A stretch of DNA of 64,000 nucleotides from Burkholderiaceae bacterium (GTDB lineage: Bacteria > Pseudomonadota > Gammaproteobacteria > Burkholderiales > Burkholderiaceae). The stretch covers positions 1-64,000 of the forward strand of contig JAJPEN010000069.1 in the NCBI GenBank assembly GCA_021166835.1, given 5' to 3'. Position numbers and translations under genes: made by a program. This document shows positions 24,760 through 35,819 of this stretch, one piece after another (the stretch's first letter is position 1; every line of letters begins with the position of its first letter). The notes beneath the pieces are model-generated. The model was not told where the DNA came from. It did no database searches and saw nothing but the letters and a program-made list of their open reading frames with translations.

Positions 24760-26466
24760 ATGGACGAAATCCGGACGACGATGATGCCGGTGCCGCTGTC
24801 GCTTAACCGGCTGCTCGAACATGCGGGCCGGCTCTTTCCCGAGCGCGAGATCGTCTCGCGCCTGCCCGACAAGTCGCTGCGCCGGCACAGCTACGGCCAG
24901 TGGTACGCGCGCACGCGCGCGCTCGCCGCCGCGCTGCAGAAGCTCGGCCTGCGCCGCGGCGATCGTGTCGCGACTTTGTGCTGGAACCATCATGCGCACC
25001 TCGAGGCGTATTTCGGCATTCCGGCCGCCGGCGGCGTGATGCATACGCTGAACCTGCGGCTGGCGCCCGACGACCTCGGCTGGATCGCGCATCACGCGAA
25101 GGATCGCTTTCTCATCGTCGACGACACGCTGCTGCCGCTGTACGAGCGCTTCGCGTCGCTGCACCGCTTCGAACGCGTGCTGGTGTTTCCGTTCTCCGGC
25201 GCGCCGGTGGCCGAGCGCGAGGCCGACGAGGCGCAGGGGCTCGCGGCGATCGACGATTACGAGCGGCTGCTGTCGCAGGCGGGCGCCGCACTGGCCGGGG
25301 CGAAGGAGGGCGAGGGCTTCGCCTACGTGGCGCACGACGAGAACGATCCGGTGGCCATGTGCTACACGTCGGGGACCACCGGTCGGCCGAAGGGCGTCGT
25401 CTATTCGCACCGCTCCACGGTGCTGCATTCGCTGAACTGCGCGTTGCCCGACTACGTCGCGCTGTCGGCCAACGACGTCGTGCTGCCGGTCACGCCGATG
25501 TTCCATGCGAACTCGTGGGGCATCCCGTACGCCGCCGTGATGCTCGGCTCGAAGATCGTCTTTCCCGGGCCGCACCTGCATCCGGACGATCTTCTCGACC
25601 TGATGCAGCTCGAGCCGCCGACGCTCGCGCTCGGCGTGCCGACCATCTGGCTCGGCATGATCCAGTCTTTCGAGGCGAACCCGGGCCGCTGGAAGCTGCC
25701 CGCCGGGATGCGCAGCATGGTGGGCGGGGCCGCCGTGCCGGAGTCGCTGATCCGCGCCTTCGCGCGCAACGGCGTGCGGCTCGCACAGGGCTGGGGAATG
25801 ACCGAGACCTCGCCGATGGCGTCGCTCTTCTTCGAGAAGCCCGAGCTGCGCGGCGCGACGAGCGAGGACGAATGGTTTGCCCGCAAGGCCACCTGCGGCA
25901 TTCCGGTGCCGCTGGTCGAATTGCGCATCATGGGCGAGCACGGTCCGGCGCCGTGGAACGGCAAGGACGTCGGCGAGCTGCAGGTGCGCGGTCCCTTCAT
26001 CACCGGCTCGTATCACGACGAGCCGCGCAGCGCCGAGAAGTTCACCGACGACGGCTGGCTGCGCACCGGCGACGTCGCGTCGGTGGATCCGCAGGGCTAC
26101 GTGCGCATCAGCGACCGCACGAAAGACCTGATCAAGTCGGGCGGCGAGTGGATCAGTTCGGTCGATCTCGAGAACGCGATCATGGCGCACCCGGCGGTGG
26201 CCGAAGCTGCGGTCATCGCGATCGCGCATCCGAAGTGGGGCGAACGGCCGCTCGCCTGCGTCGTGCTCAAGCCCGGCAGGCAGCTCGCCGCGGGCGAGCT
26301 GCGCGAATTCCTCGCGCCGAAGTGCGCGCGCTGGCAGTTGCCCGATGCGATCGAGTTCGTCGACGAGATCCCGCGCACCTCCACCGGCAAGTTCTGGAAG
26401 GTGAAGCTGCGCGAGCGCTACGCCGACTGGCGCTGGCCGCAGGACGCGGTGACGCCGCAGGAGTAG
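24760..26466 (+). CDS. Fatty acyl-CoA ligase (AMP-forming, AlkK/DmdB-like)
   Basis: ANL-superfamily ligase of 568 aa that activates a carboxylic acid with ATP and CoA. ATG 24760 has a strong GGAGGAG site. Motifs are the P-loop-like CYTSGTTGRPKGVVYSHRST, the adenylate site GWGMTETSPMASLF, the hinge YVRISDRTKDLIKSGGEWIS, and the catalytic lysine in PRTSTGKFWKVKLRERY. N-terminal LSLNRLLEHAGRLFPEREIV is typical of medium-chain AlkK-like ligases. It follows hemW by 10 nt. Exact chain length is not predictable. Confidence 0.9.
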   Translation: MDEIRTTMMPVPLSLNRLLEHAGRLFPEREIVSRLPDKSLRRHSYGQWYARTRALAAALQKLGLRRGDRVATLCWNHHAHLEAYFGIPAAGGVMHTLNLRLAPDDLGWIAHHAKDRFLIVDDTLLPLYERFASLHRFERVLVFPFSGAPVAEREADEAQGLAAIDDYERLLSQAGAALAGAKEGEGFAYVAHDENDPVAMCYTSGTTGRPKGVVYSHRSTVLHSLNCALPDYVALSANDVVLPVTPMFHANSWGIPYAAVMLGSKIVFPGPHLHPDDLLDLMQLEPPTLALGVPTIWLGMIQSFEANPGRWKLPAGMRSMVGGAAVPESLIRAFARNGVRLAQGWGMTETSPMASLFFEKPELRGATSEDEWFARKATCGIPVPLVELRIMGEHGPAPWNGKDVGELQVRGPFITGSYHDEPRSAEKFTDDGWLRTGDVASVDPQGYVRISDRTKDLIKSGGEWISSVDLENAIMAHPAVAEAAVIAIAHPKWGERPLACVVLKPGRQLAAGELREFLAPKCARWQLPDAIEFVDEIPRTSTGKFWKVKLRERYADWRWPQDAVTPQE

Positions 26467-26502
26467 GGCGCGCCGGCACGGCGCCCCACTCGGCGCGGCG
26501 CC

Positions 26503-28308
26503 CTACTTCTTCAGGTGGCCGGCTGCCTCCGCGATGTACGGCCCGCAGATCGCTGCGTTGATCTTGCAGTCGAGCAGCACCGGGCCTTCGTCGCGCGAGC
26601 GCAGCAGCGGCGCTGCCTCGTGCAGCTGCGCGAGCGTGCGGATCGTCGCCGTGCGGAATCCGAAGGCCTCGGCCACCGGCGCGTAGTCGACGTCGGGAAA
26701 CATCGCCTGCGCGACCGGCATGTTCTCCAGGCGCAGATAGTGCATCTCGGCACCGTAGGCGCAGTCGTTCATCACGACGACGACCAGCGGAACGTCTTCG
26801 CGCACCGCGGTCTCCAGCTCGCCGAGCGTCATCAGCAGGCCGCCGTCGCCGATGACGAGCACTGTCGTCTCGTCGGGCCGCGCCTTCGCGAAGCCGAGCG
26901 CCGTGCCGAAGGCCATGCCCACCGAGAAGAAATCCCAGGGAAGCTTCAGGTGCTCGGGCCCCAGCGTGGAGAGGAAAGGCAGCGTCTGCACGAAGTTGCC
27001 CGAGTCGAAGACCAGGTTGCGATCGGCCGGAAGCAGGCGATCGAGCTCGAGCGCGAGTGCGCGCGGATCGACTGTGCGCGGCGTGTGCTCGGGACGGAAT
27101 TCGTGCGCCCATTCGAACTGCGCCAGGCGCCGGCGGTTGTCTTCGCTGCGGAACGGCTTTTCGGCGGGCGCGCGCTCGGGCAGCGCGTCGAGCAGCTGTT
27201 CGGCCACGGCTCTCGCATCGCCGACCACCGCGACGTCGGCAGGGCCCCAGCGGCCGATGTGGCTGCGATCGCGATCGACGTGGACAATCGGTGCGCCGGC
27301 GGCCAGCGCTGCGCCGGCGCTCGTCGTGCGCTGGTTGAAGCTCGCGCCGAAGACGACGATGCAGTCGGCCTCGTCCATCAGGCGCCGGCCGGCCGAATGC
27401 GAGAACGAGCCGATGACGCCGACGTGGAAAGGATGTCCGCGAAACAGATCCTTCGCCTTCAGCGAAGTGGCGAGCACGGCGCCCACCCGATCGGCGAGCC
27501 GCTCGATCGCTTCGCGGGTGTCCGCCTGCCTTGCGCCGACGCCGCAGACAAAGAGCAGCTTGCGGCTGCGCTGCAGGACGGCCGCTGCGGTGACGATCGA
27601 CGCGGGCGAGGCGCGGCCGACGTCGCGCGGTCGGCGTGCGGCGGCGAGCGCGTCGGCGGCGATCCGGGCTGCCGAGGTCGATTGCGTGTCGCGGTGATCC
27701 GCCGCCTCGGCGTCGCCCGGGTATGCCTCGGCGGTTTCGGCTTCGAAATCGATCTCGGCGGTCTGCACGTCCACCGGAAGCAGCAGCGCGACGGCCTGCC
27801 CACGCTGCGCGTGCGCGATCGCCAGCCGCAGCGTCTCGCGCGCGCCGGCCGGCGAACGCGCGACGAAGGTGCGGATGCCGGCCGCGGTGAGCACGGCCTC
27901 GGCGTTCAATGCCTTGCCGTCGGGCCCCAGCTCGTTCGGCGACGGAACGCCGATCGGCGCATCGCCGTACATCAGCAGCAGCTTCGAGCCGGTGCGGCTC
28001 GCGCTCACTGCGCCGTGCAGGCTGTTCGCCGTTGCCGGGCCGCGGCCGATCAACGCCAGCCCGAGCCTGCCGCTGGCCGACGCCCATCCGTCGGCCATCG
28101 CGATCGCGTTGTTCTCGTGCCTCGCCGCGTGGAACGGAACGCCCATCGCGTCCAGCGTCGAGGCCAGCAGCATCGTGTCGTCGCTCATCAGCCCGAACAC
28201 CGGCGCGTCGAGCGCCCGCAGGTCGCGGGCGAGCGCCTCGTAGACGGGAAGCGTCGAGGACGAAAGGCCCGCCGGTCGGATCGTCGCTTGCGGCTCGAAT
28301 GCGGACAC
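26503..28308 (-). CDS. Thiamine-diphosphate-dependent enzyme (acetolactate synthase-like)
   Basis: ThDP enzyme of 601 aa in the IlvB/benzoylformate-decarboxylase superfamily. GTG 28308 is chosen because it follows a GGAG site and precedes the N-terminal domain; an ATG further up would add an unlikely extension. Seen are the catalytic Glu region ARHENNAIAMADGWAS, the central FAD/nucleotide-like domain (LLFVCGVGARQADTREAIER) and the ThDP motif GDGGLLMTLGELETA through MNDCAYG. It is not beside ilv genes, so a catabolic role is as likely as branched-chain synthesis. Divergent from glnA. Confidence 0.85.
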   Translation of the reverse strand: MSAFEPQATIRPAGLSSSTLPVYEALARDLRALDAPVFGLMSDDTMLLASTLDAMGVPFHAARHENNAIAMADGWASASGRLGLALIGRGPATANSLHGAVSASRTGSKLLLMYGDAPIGVPSPNELGPDGKALNAEAVLTAAGIRTFVARSPAGARETLRLAIAHAQRGQAVALLLPVDVQTAEIDFEAETAEAYPGDAEAADHRDTQSTSAARIAADALAAARRPRDVGRASPASIVTAAAVLQRSRKLLFVCGVGARQADTREAIERLADRVGAVLATSLKAKDLFRGHPFHVGVIGSFSHSAGRRLMDEADCIVVFGASFNQRTTSAGAALAAGAPIVHVDRDRSHIGRWGPADVAVVGDARAVAEQLLDALPERAPAEKPFRSEDNRRRLAQFEWAHEFRPEHTPRTVDPRALALELDRLLPADRNLVFDSGNFVQTLPFLSTLGPEHLKLPWDFFSVGMAFGTALGFAKARPDETTVLVIGDGGLLMTLGELETAVREDVPLVVVVMNDCAYGAEMHYLRLENMPVAQAMFPDVDYAPVAEAFGFRTATIRTLAQLHEAAPLLRSRDEGPVLLDCKINAAICGPYIAEAAGHLKK

Positions 28309-28432
28309 CTCGGTTTCTCCATAAGATATATCTGTGATGAAGAATATGCGCCGCGCTGGCCCGTTCGGGCAATGGCCCTGTCGCGAGCGCGCCATACGGT
28401 GAGCGGTGTGCCCGGCAGTGGAGGCGATACCA

Positions 28433-28449
28433 TGCACCGGTACGGTGCA
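28433..28449 (+). promoter_or_regulatory. NtrC binding site upstream of glnA
   Basis: TGCACCGGTACGGTGCA matches the NtrC consensus TGCACC-N5-GGTGCA exactly, extended by a flanking A and T. It lies about 40 bases upstream of the sigma-54 promoter, in the region divergent to the ThDP gene. A second, weaker CACCGGTG palindrome sits at 28460-28467. Confidence 0.8.
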
Positions 28450-28488
28450 TCGCGCCTGCCACCGGTGCGGAATCAGCCCCGAGTCGCG

Positions 28489-28505
28489 TGGCACGCATCC
28501 TGCTT
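28489..28505 (+). promoter_or_regulatory. Sigma-54 promoter of glnA
   Basis: TGGCACGCATCCTGCTT has the invariant GG and GC of the -24/-12 elements separated by exactly 10 bases. The predicted start lies about 85 bases before glnA. With the NtrC site upstream and ntrBC downstream, this is nitrogen-controlled transcription. Confidence 0.78.
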
Positions 28506-28598
28506 CCAGGTAACTGCGGCTCGCTTTCGAGCCGAGCCGAAAAGAGCGCAGAATCGCGCCTTCGCGACCGAATCCCGACCCTCAGGAGAGTTCCCCAG

Positions 28599-30011
28599 AT
28601 GGCTAGCGTCCAGGACGTGACCCGCATGATCGCGGACAACGAAGTGAAATTCGTCGATCTGCGCTTCACCGACACGCGCGGCAAGGAGCAGCACGTCTCG
28701 GTTCCGGCCAAGGGCTTCGACGCCGAGAAGTTCGAGACCGGCCACGCCTTCGACGGCTCGTCGATCGCGGGCTGGAAGGGCATCGAGGCGTCCGACATGC
28801 TGCTGATGCCCGATCCCGATACCGCGTGCCTCGATCCCTTTCGCGAGGAGGCGACGCTGCTGCTCACCTGCGACGTGATCGAACCGGCCGACGGCGTCGG
28901 CTACACGCGCGACCCGCGTTCGATCGCGCGCCGCGCCGAGGCGTACCTGAAGTCGAGCGGCATCGGCGACACCGCGTATTTCGGTCCGGAGCCCGAGTTC
29001 TTCATCTTCGACTCGGTGACCTGGTCGATCGACATGTCGGGCTGCTCCGTGCGCATCCAGTCGGAGGAGGCGTCGTGGTCCACCGGCCGCGAGATCGAGG
29101 GCGGCAACCTCGCGCATCGTCCGCCGGTGAAGGGCGGCTATTTCCCGGTGCCGCCGGTCGATTCCTTCCAGGACATGCGCTCGGAGATGTGCCTGATCCT
29201 CGAGCAGATGGGCGTTCCGGTCGAGGTGCACCACCACGAGGTGGCCGGGGCCGGGCAGAACGAGATCGGCACGCGCTTCTCCACGCTGGTGCAGCGCGCC
29301 GACTGGCTGCAGCGAATGAAATACGTCATTCATAACGTGGCGCACAGCTACGGCAAGACGGCGACCTTCATGCCGAAGCCGATCGTCGGCGACAACGGCT
29401 CGGGCATGCACGTGCACCAGTCGATCTGGAAGGAAGGGCAGAACCTCTTCGCCGGCGACAAATACTCGGGCCTGTCGGACTTCGCGCTGCACTACATCGG
29501 CGGTGTCATTCATCACGCGCGCGCGCTGAATGCGATCGCCAATCCGTCGACCAACTCGTATCGCCGGCTCGTGCCGCATTTCGAGGCGCCGGTGAAGCTC
29601 GCCTACTCGGCGCGCAACCGGTCGGCGTCGATCCGCATCCCGTACGTCGCGAGCCCCAAGGGCCGGCGCGTCGAGGTGCGCTTCCCCGACCCGATGGCCA
29701 ATCCGTACCTGCTGTTCGCCGCGCTGATGATGGCGGGCCTGGATGGCGTGCAGAACCGCATGCATCCGGGCGAGCCGGCCGACAAGAACCTCTACGATCT
29801 GCCGCCCGAAGAGGAGGCGCGCATCCCGACCGTGTGCGCGTCGCTCGACCAGGCGCTCGAGGCGCTCGACCGCGATCGCGAGTTCCTCACGCGCGGCGGC
29901 GTCTTCACCGACGACATGATCGACGCGTACCTGGCGCTGAAGGCCGAGGAGGTCGAGCGCGTGCGAATGACGACGCATCCGGTCGAGTTCGACCTCTACT
30001 ACAGCCTGTGA
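28599..30011 (+). CDS. glnA: Type I glutamine synthetase
   Basis: Makes glutamine from glutamate, ammonia and ATP; dodecameric GSI, 470 aa as expected. ATG 28599 has an AGGAGAG site. Landmarks are [86 protein letters not shown] and the adenylylation site [10 protein letters not shown] with its Tyr. Regulation is by NtrC/sigma-54 (sites upstream) and by adenylylation. It leads a cluster with ntrB and ntrC. Confidence 0.97.
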   Translation: MASVQDVTRMIADNEVKFVDLRFTDTRGKEQHVSVPAKGFDAEKFETGHAFDGSSIAGWKGIEASDMLLMPDPDTACLDPFREEATLLLTCDVIEPADGVGYTRDPRSIARRAEAYLKSSGIGDTAYFGPEPEFFIFDSVTWSIDMSGCSVRIQSEEASWSTGREIEGGNLAHRPPVKGGYFPVPPVDSFQDMRSEMCLILEQMGVPVEVHHHEVAGAGQNEIGTRFSTLVQRADWLQRMKYVIHNVAHSYGKTATFMPKPIVGDNGSGMHVHQSIWKEGQNLFAGDKYSGLSDFALHYIGGVIHHARALNAIANPSTNSYRRLVPHFEAPVKLAYSARNRSASIRIPYVASPKGRRVEVRFPDPMANPYLLFAALMMAGLDGVQNRMHPGEPADKNLYDLPPEEEARIPTVCASLDQALEALDRDREFLTRGGVFTDDMIDAYLALKAEEVERVRMTTHPVEFDLYYSL

Positions 30012-30123
30012 GCGGCGCGGGTCGGGCTGCGCGTTCCGCAGGTCGGTCGGCCGTCCGGTCGTCTTGGATTCGCCGTGCGCGCGTCTTACACTCGGACGCC
30101 CGCCGCACAGGATCCTGCCGTCC

Positions 30124-30630
30124 ATGATCGTCCGTTCCCGCCCCGAGATCCTCGCCTGCCTGCTCGCGGGCGCCGGCCTCGCTGCCTGCGCTCCGTCGGC
30201 GCTCGCGCAGGTGTATCGCTGCGAATCGCCCAACGGCGTGCCGGTCTACCAGGGCACGCCGAACGGCGCGAACTGCCACCCGATCGACCTGCAGCCGCTC
30301 ACGACGATTCCGGCGCCGAAGCAGCCTGCCGCGAAGGCCACGGCGCCGGCAGCGCGCCCGTCTCCCGAAAGCTTCCCGAAGGTCGATGGCGCCGCGCAGC
30401 GCGCGCGCGACGGCGATCGGCGCCGCATTCTCGAAGACGAGTTGCAGAAGGAGCAGCAGCGGCTCGGCGAATTGAATGCCGAGTACAAGAACGGCGAACC
30501 CGACCGCCTCGGCAACGAACGCAACTACCAGAAATACCTCGATCGCGTTGCCCGGCTGCAGGAGGACATCGCACGAACCGAGAGCAACATCGCGTCGCTG
30601 CGACGCGAGCTGAGCACGATCCGCGAGTAG
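30124..30630 (+). CDS. DUF4124 secreted protein with coiled-coil tail
   Basis: Small exported protein, 168 aa. A signal peptide covers about residues 1-28 (ILACLLAGAGLAACAPSALA). It is followed by a DUF4124 domain (QVYRCESPNGVPVYQGTPNG), a Pro/Ala linker, and a Glu/Arg-rich helical region at about 100-165 likely to form a coiled coil. The family is common between glnA and ntrB in Burkholderiales; its function is not known. ATG 30124 is chosen over 30064 because it begins the signal peptide. Confidence 0.8.
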   Translation: MIVRSRPEILACLLAGAGLAACAPSALAQVYRCESPNGVPVYQGTPNGANCHPIDLQPLTTIPAPKQPAAKATAPAARPSPESFPKVDGAAQRARDGDRRRILEDELQKEQQRLGELNAEYKNGEPDRLGNERNYQKYLDRVARLQEDIARTESNIASLRRELSTIRE

Positions 30631-30632
30631 CG

Positions 30633-31751
30633 CCCGCAGGCTCCGCAACGGCGGGCGGCGGGACCGCGCCGGCCGGCGTCTCGCGCGCGTCGACGGCGGA
30701 GGCGCAGCCTTTTGCCGCGTTCGACTGGCTCTCCGTCGCGGTCGTCGTCGCCGATGCGCGTGGGCGCGTGCGCTTCCTCAATGCCGCAGCGGAACAGCTC
30801 TTCGGACTGTCGCGACGACAGGCGCTGGGTCGGCGCTTCGCGGCGCATTTCGTCGACGCCCAGCCGCTCGAGCGCCTGCTCGCCGACGCGGCCCGCGGCG
30901 GCTTCGACGAGAAGACGATCGATCTGTCGCTCGCCCGCCCGGGGAGCGAGGCGCAGGCGCTGATCGTCTCGGCGGTGGCCGGCGCCGACCCGGCCGCACC
31001 AGTGCTGCTCGAGTTCCGTCCGCACGAGCAGCGCCAGCGCGTCGATCGCGCCGAGCGGCTGATCGAATCGACCAGCGCCTATCGCGAGCTGGTGCGCCAG
31101 CTGGCGCACGAGATCGGCAACCCGCTCGGCGGCATCCGCGGCGCGGCGCAGCTGCTCGACGCCGAGCTGGACAGCGCGCGGCTGCGCGAGTACACGGAGG
31201 TGATCGTCAAGGAGGCCGACCGACTGCAGTCGCTGGTCGACCGACTGCTCGCACCGCATCGCGGCCGGCCGCGCGAGACGCGTGTGAACATCCACGAGGT
31301 CTGCGAGTGGGTGCGCTCGGTGGTGCTCGCCGAGTTTCCGCAGGGGCTGGAGATCCTGCGCGACTACGACGCGAGCCTGCCCGAGCTGCTCGCCGATCGC
31401 GAGCGGCTCGTGCAGGCGCTGCTGAACCTCGTCCGCAACGCGGCGCAGGCGATGCAGGGGCGCGGGCGCATCGTGCTGCGCACGCGCATCGCGCGCCAGC
31501 AGACGATTGCGCGCCGGCGCTGGAAGCTCGCCGTCGATGTGCACGTCATCGACGACGGGCCGGGCGTGCCGCCGGCCATCGCCGATCGCGTGTTCGATCC
31601 GCTCGTCTCGGGGCGCGACGGCGGCACCGGCCTGGGGCTGACGCTGGCGCAGAACCTGGTGCAGCAGCACGGCGGAATCATCGAATTCGACAGCCGCCCC
31701 GGAAGGACCGATTTCCGCATCCGCCTGCCGCTGCGGGAGGACGTTGCGTGA
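30633..31751 (+). CDS. ntrB: Nitrogen-regulation sensor histidine kinase NtrB
   Basis: PAS-containing kinase that phosphorylates NtrC under nitrogen limitation. The PAS domain starts near 30720 (FDWLSVAVVVADARGRVRFL). The H-box is VRQLAHEIGNPLGGIRGAAQ, the N-box LLNLVRNAAQAM, and the G-boxes DDGPGVPPAIADRVF and GGTGLGLTLAQNLV. The true start is not resolved: between the previous stop and the PAS domain this frame has no ATG, GTG or TTG. The first downstream one, GTG 30768, would cut into the PAS domain. The given start is only the limit set by the upstream gene. Confidence 0.85.
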   Translation, partial: PAGSATAGGGTAPAGVSRASTAEAQPFAAFDWLSVAVVVADARGRVRFLNAAAEQLFGLSRRQALGRRFAAHFVDAQPLERLLADAARGGFDEKTIDLSLARPGSEAQALIVSAVAGADPAAPVLLEFRPHEQRQRVDRAERLIESTSAYRELVRQLAHEIGNPLGGIRGAAQLLDAELDSARLREYTEVIVKEADRLQSLVDRLLAPHRGRPRETRVNIHEVCEWVRSVVLAEFPQGLEILRDYDASLPELLADRERLVQALLNLVRNAAQAMQGRGRIVLRTRIARQQTIARRRWKLAVDVHVIDDGPGVPPAIADRVFDPLVSGRDGGTGLGLTLAQNLVQQHGGIIEFDSRPGRTDFRIRLPLREDVA

Positions 31752-31794
31752 GCCTGCCTCGGTTCAGCTCCACGCTTGCACGGAGGGTAGTCCC

Positions 31795-33432
<1,638 letters not shown>

Positions 33433-33533
33433 GGCAAACCCGGGCGTTTCGGCGCGCGAGCAACGCGGGCGCGAGGCGCATCTCTTGCCGGCGACAGCGA
33501 AGGGTAGACTCGCCCGCGGGAGGATCGGATCGG

Positions 33534-34988
33534 ATGCCCACGGAAAGCTTCGGCGAGGCGATGCGGCGCGCGCTCGGCACGCAACTGATCACGGTGGCCG
33601 GCGCCGTCGTGCTGTTGCTGCTCGGCTGGGCGATCGGACTGGTGGCCGCCGCGGGTACGCGGCGCGCGCTGTCGATGGCGCAGGTGAACCGCCGGCTCGC
33701 CCCGGCCTTCGGGCGCGCGGTCGACCTCGAGCTGCTCGCTTCGCGGCTGGTGTTCTGGTTCGTGCTGCTCGTGGCGCTGGTCGCCGCCTTCAACACGCTC
33801 GATCTGCAGATGGCGTCGGCGCCGTTCGCCGCGATGGTCGGCGACGTCGTCTCGTACCTGCCGCAGGTTCTCGCCGCGCTGGTGCTGGCGCTGGTCGGCT
33901 GGCTGCTCGCGCTGCTCGTGCGCAACGGCCTGACGCGCCTGCTCGACAGCACGACGCTCGACGAGCGCCTGAGCGCCGAGGCCGGCATGCGCCCGATCAG
34001 CGACAGCATCGGACACGTCGGCTACTGGGTCGTGCTGCTGCTGTTCCTGCCGATGGTGCTCGGCGCGCTCGGCCTGCAGGGCCTGCTGTTGCCCGTGCAG
34101 AACCTGATCGACCAGCTGCTCGCCTTCCTGCCGCGGCTGTTCGGCGCGGTGGTGGTGGTCGTCGTCGGCTACTACGTCGCGAAGATCGCGCGCGGCATCG
34201 TGGCGAACCTGCTGGTCGCCACCCGCGTGCAGTCGCTCGCGCGCAGCGTCGGACTGGGAGAGGGAACCGACCTGCCGCGCCTGGTCGGCACGATCGTCTT
34301 CCTGGCGATCTTCGTGCCGACGCTGATCTCGGCGCTTGATGCGCTGCAGATCGAGGCCGTCTCCGAGCCGGCGACGACGATGCTCGCCGAGTTCGTGTCG
34401 GCGATTCCCGAACTGCTCGCCGCCGCGCTCATTCTCGCGGTGACCTGGTACGTCGCGCGTTTCGTCGCCGCGCTCACCACCAGCGTGCTCGACGGCGCCG
34501 GCCTCGATCGGCTGGCCACGCGCACCGGGCTGCAGCCGATGCTCGGATTGCTGCGCCTGTCGCAGCTGATCGGCCGGCTGCTGCTGTTCTTCGCGATGCT
34601 GCTGGCGATCGCCGAGGCGGCGAACCGGCTGCACTTCGGCCAGGTGAGCGAACTCGTCGGCGCCTTCATCGTGTTCGGCGGCGACGTGCTGCTCGGCATC
34701 GTGATCCTGCTGGTCGGGCTGTGGCTGGCGAACCTGCTCGGTTCGGCAGTGGCGCGCAGTCCGGCCGAAGGCGCAACCTGGCTCGGCGGCCTGGTGCGCG
34801 CGCTGATCATCGGGCTCGTGCTCGCCATGGGCCTGCGCGCGATGGGCATCGCCGACTCGATCGTCAATCTCGCCTTCGGCCTGACGCTGGGCGCGGTGGC
34901 GGTGGCCTTCGCGCTGTCCTTCGGCCTGGGCGGACGCGAGGCGGCCGGGCGTCTGCTCGAGCACTGGCTGTCGAAGCTGCGTCGCTGA
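33534..34988 (+). CDS. Mechanosensitive-channel-like membrane protein with repeated TM helices
   Basis: Integral membrane protein of 484 aa; ATG 33534 follows GGGAGGATCGG. At least ten hydrophobic helices occur, including repeated units such as LPQVLAALVLALVGWLLALL, FLPRLFGAVVVVVVGYYVAK and IPELLAAALILAVTWYVARF, which match the conserved TM-helix repeat of small-conductance MscS-related proteins. A recognisable MscS beta domain is missing. It probably acts in osmotic or membrane-tension sensing. No clear operon partner; ntrC ends 100 nt upstream. Confidence 0.82.
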   Translation: MPTESFGEAMRRALGTQLITVAGAVVLLLLGWAIGLVAAAGTRRALSMAQVNRRLAPAFGRAVDLELLASRLVFWFVLLVALVAAFNTLDLQMASAPFAAMVGDVVSYLPQVLAALVLALVGWLLALLVRNGLTRLLDSTTLDERLSAEAGMRPISDSIGHVGYWVVLLLFLPMVLGALGLQGLLLPVQNLIDQLLAFLPRLFGAVVVVVVGYYVAKIARGIVANLLVATRVQSLARSVGLGEGTDLPRLVGTIVFLAIFVPTLISALDALQIEAVSEPATTMLAEFVSAIPELLAAALILAVTWYVARFVAALTTSVLDGAGLDRLATRTGLQPMLGLLRLSQLIGRLLLFFAMLLAIAEAANRLHFGQVSELVGAFIVFGGDVLLGIVILLVGLWLANLLGSAVARSPAEGATWLGGLVRALIIGLVLAMGLRAMGIADSIVNLAFGLTLGAVAVAFALSFGLGGREAAGRLLEHWLSKLRR

Positions 34989-35018
34989 TCGCGCGGCGCC
35001 GGCGCCTCATCTATCCGA

Positions 35019-35819
35019 TCAGAAGCGGATCGGGTTCGGTCCCGTGCGAAACGACGCGGGCGACAGCAGGCTGTCGACGTCGCGCGGCGTTGCATCGGCC
35101 GAAGCGGCGCTAGAGGCCGCGGCCGGTGCATCGGGCGTCGCTTCCGCCGTCGCCGGACGCGTTTCGGTGCGCATCGGCGCCACCGTCCGCGGATCGCGCC
35201 GGGGCGGCAGCATCGACGACCTCGGGTAGCCGGTCGCGTCCAGCGCACGATCCCAGCCGACCGACTCGAAACCGCTGAGCTTCTCGGGTCCGATCGAAAC
35301 GCTCGGAAAGAACGCCTTTTCGAAGCCGAGTGCGTGGAAGGCCTTCAGGTCGGCAGCGTCGTTCACGCGCTTTTCGGTATAAGGCACGCCGCGCTGCGCG
35401 AGGTGCTCGCGGGCGAGCCCGCAGGGCTCGCACTCGGCCGACGTGTACAGCGTCACCGGGTAGCGCGCCGCCGCCGAGCGCAGCGCCCACGGCAGCGTCG
35501 GATCGCCGATCGAGGGTTCGGCAGGACGCGCGGCGATCGCCTGGGGGCTCGTGCCGCGGCCCAGCGCGTCGGGCGAGGGCTGCCGGTCACTGTAGTGCAC
35601 GCGTCCGGAGGCGTCGACCCACTTGAGCGGCAGGCGCGATGCGCTCGGCGCAGGCGGTGCAGGCGGTGCGGCGAAGGCGACGGCCTGCACGAGCAGGGCG
35701 GCTGCAGCGAAGGCGAGGGCGCCGAGCGCGAACGCGGGGCGATCGGCCGGCGTGATCGGCGCGAGGGCGGCTGCGGCGGCTTCGGCGATGCGGCTACGAC
35801 GGCTGCGAAGAACGGACAT
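35019..35819 (-). CDS. DUF4124 and glutaredoxin-like membrane-anchored or exported protein
   Basis: Protein of 266 aa. ATG 35819 has a GGAG site; the frame is open farther upstream inside prlC. A hydrophobic segment at about 35-52 follows a basic N-terminus. Then come DUF4124 (LKWVDASGRVHYSDRQPSPD) and a glutaredoxin-type domain with YTSAECEPCGLA (CxxC, about residue 135) and VPYTEKRVN. A Pro/Ala-rich tail ends the protein. It may handle periplasmic thiols; substrate unknown. Its start overlaps the end of prlC by 26 nt. Confidence 0.8.
   Translation of the reverse strand: MSVLRSRRSRIAEAAAAALAPITPADRPAFALGALAFAAAALLVQAVAFAAPPAPPAPSASRLPLKWVDASGRVHYSDRQPSPDALGRGTSPQAIAARPAEPSIGDPTLPWALRSAAARYPVTLYTSAECEPCGLAREHLAQRGVPYTEKRVNDAADLKAFHALGFEKAFFPSVSIGPEKLSGFESVGWDRALDATGYPRSSMLPPRRDPRTVAPMRTETRPATAEATPDAPAAASSAASADATPRDVDSLLSPASFRTGPNPIRF

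Noticed and set aside
26515..28620. 701-codon plus-strand frame opposite the ThDP enzyme
   Set aside because: Antisense shadow; no motif.
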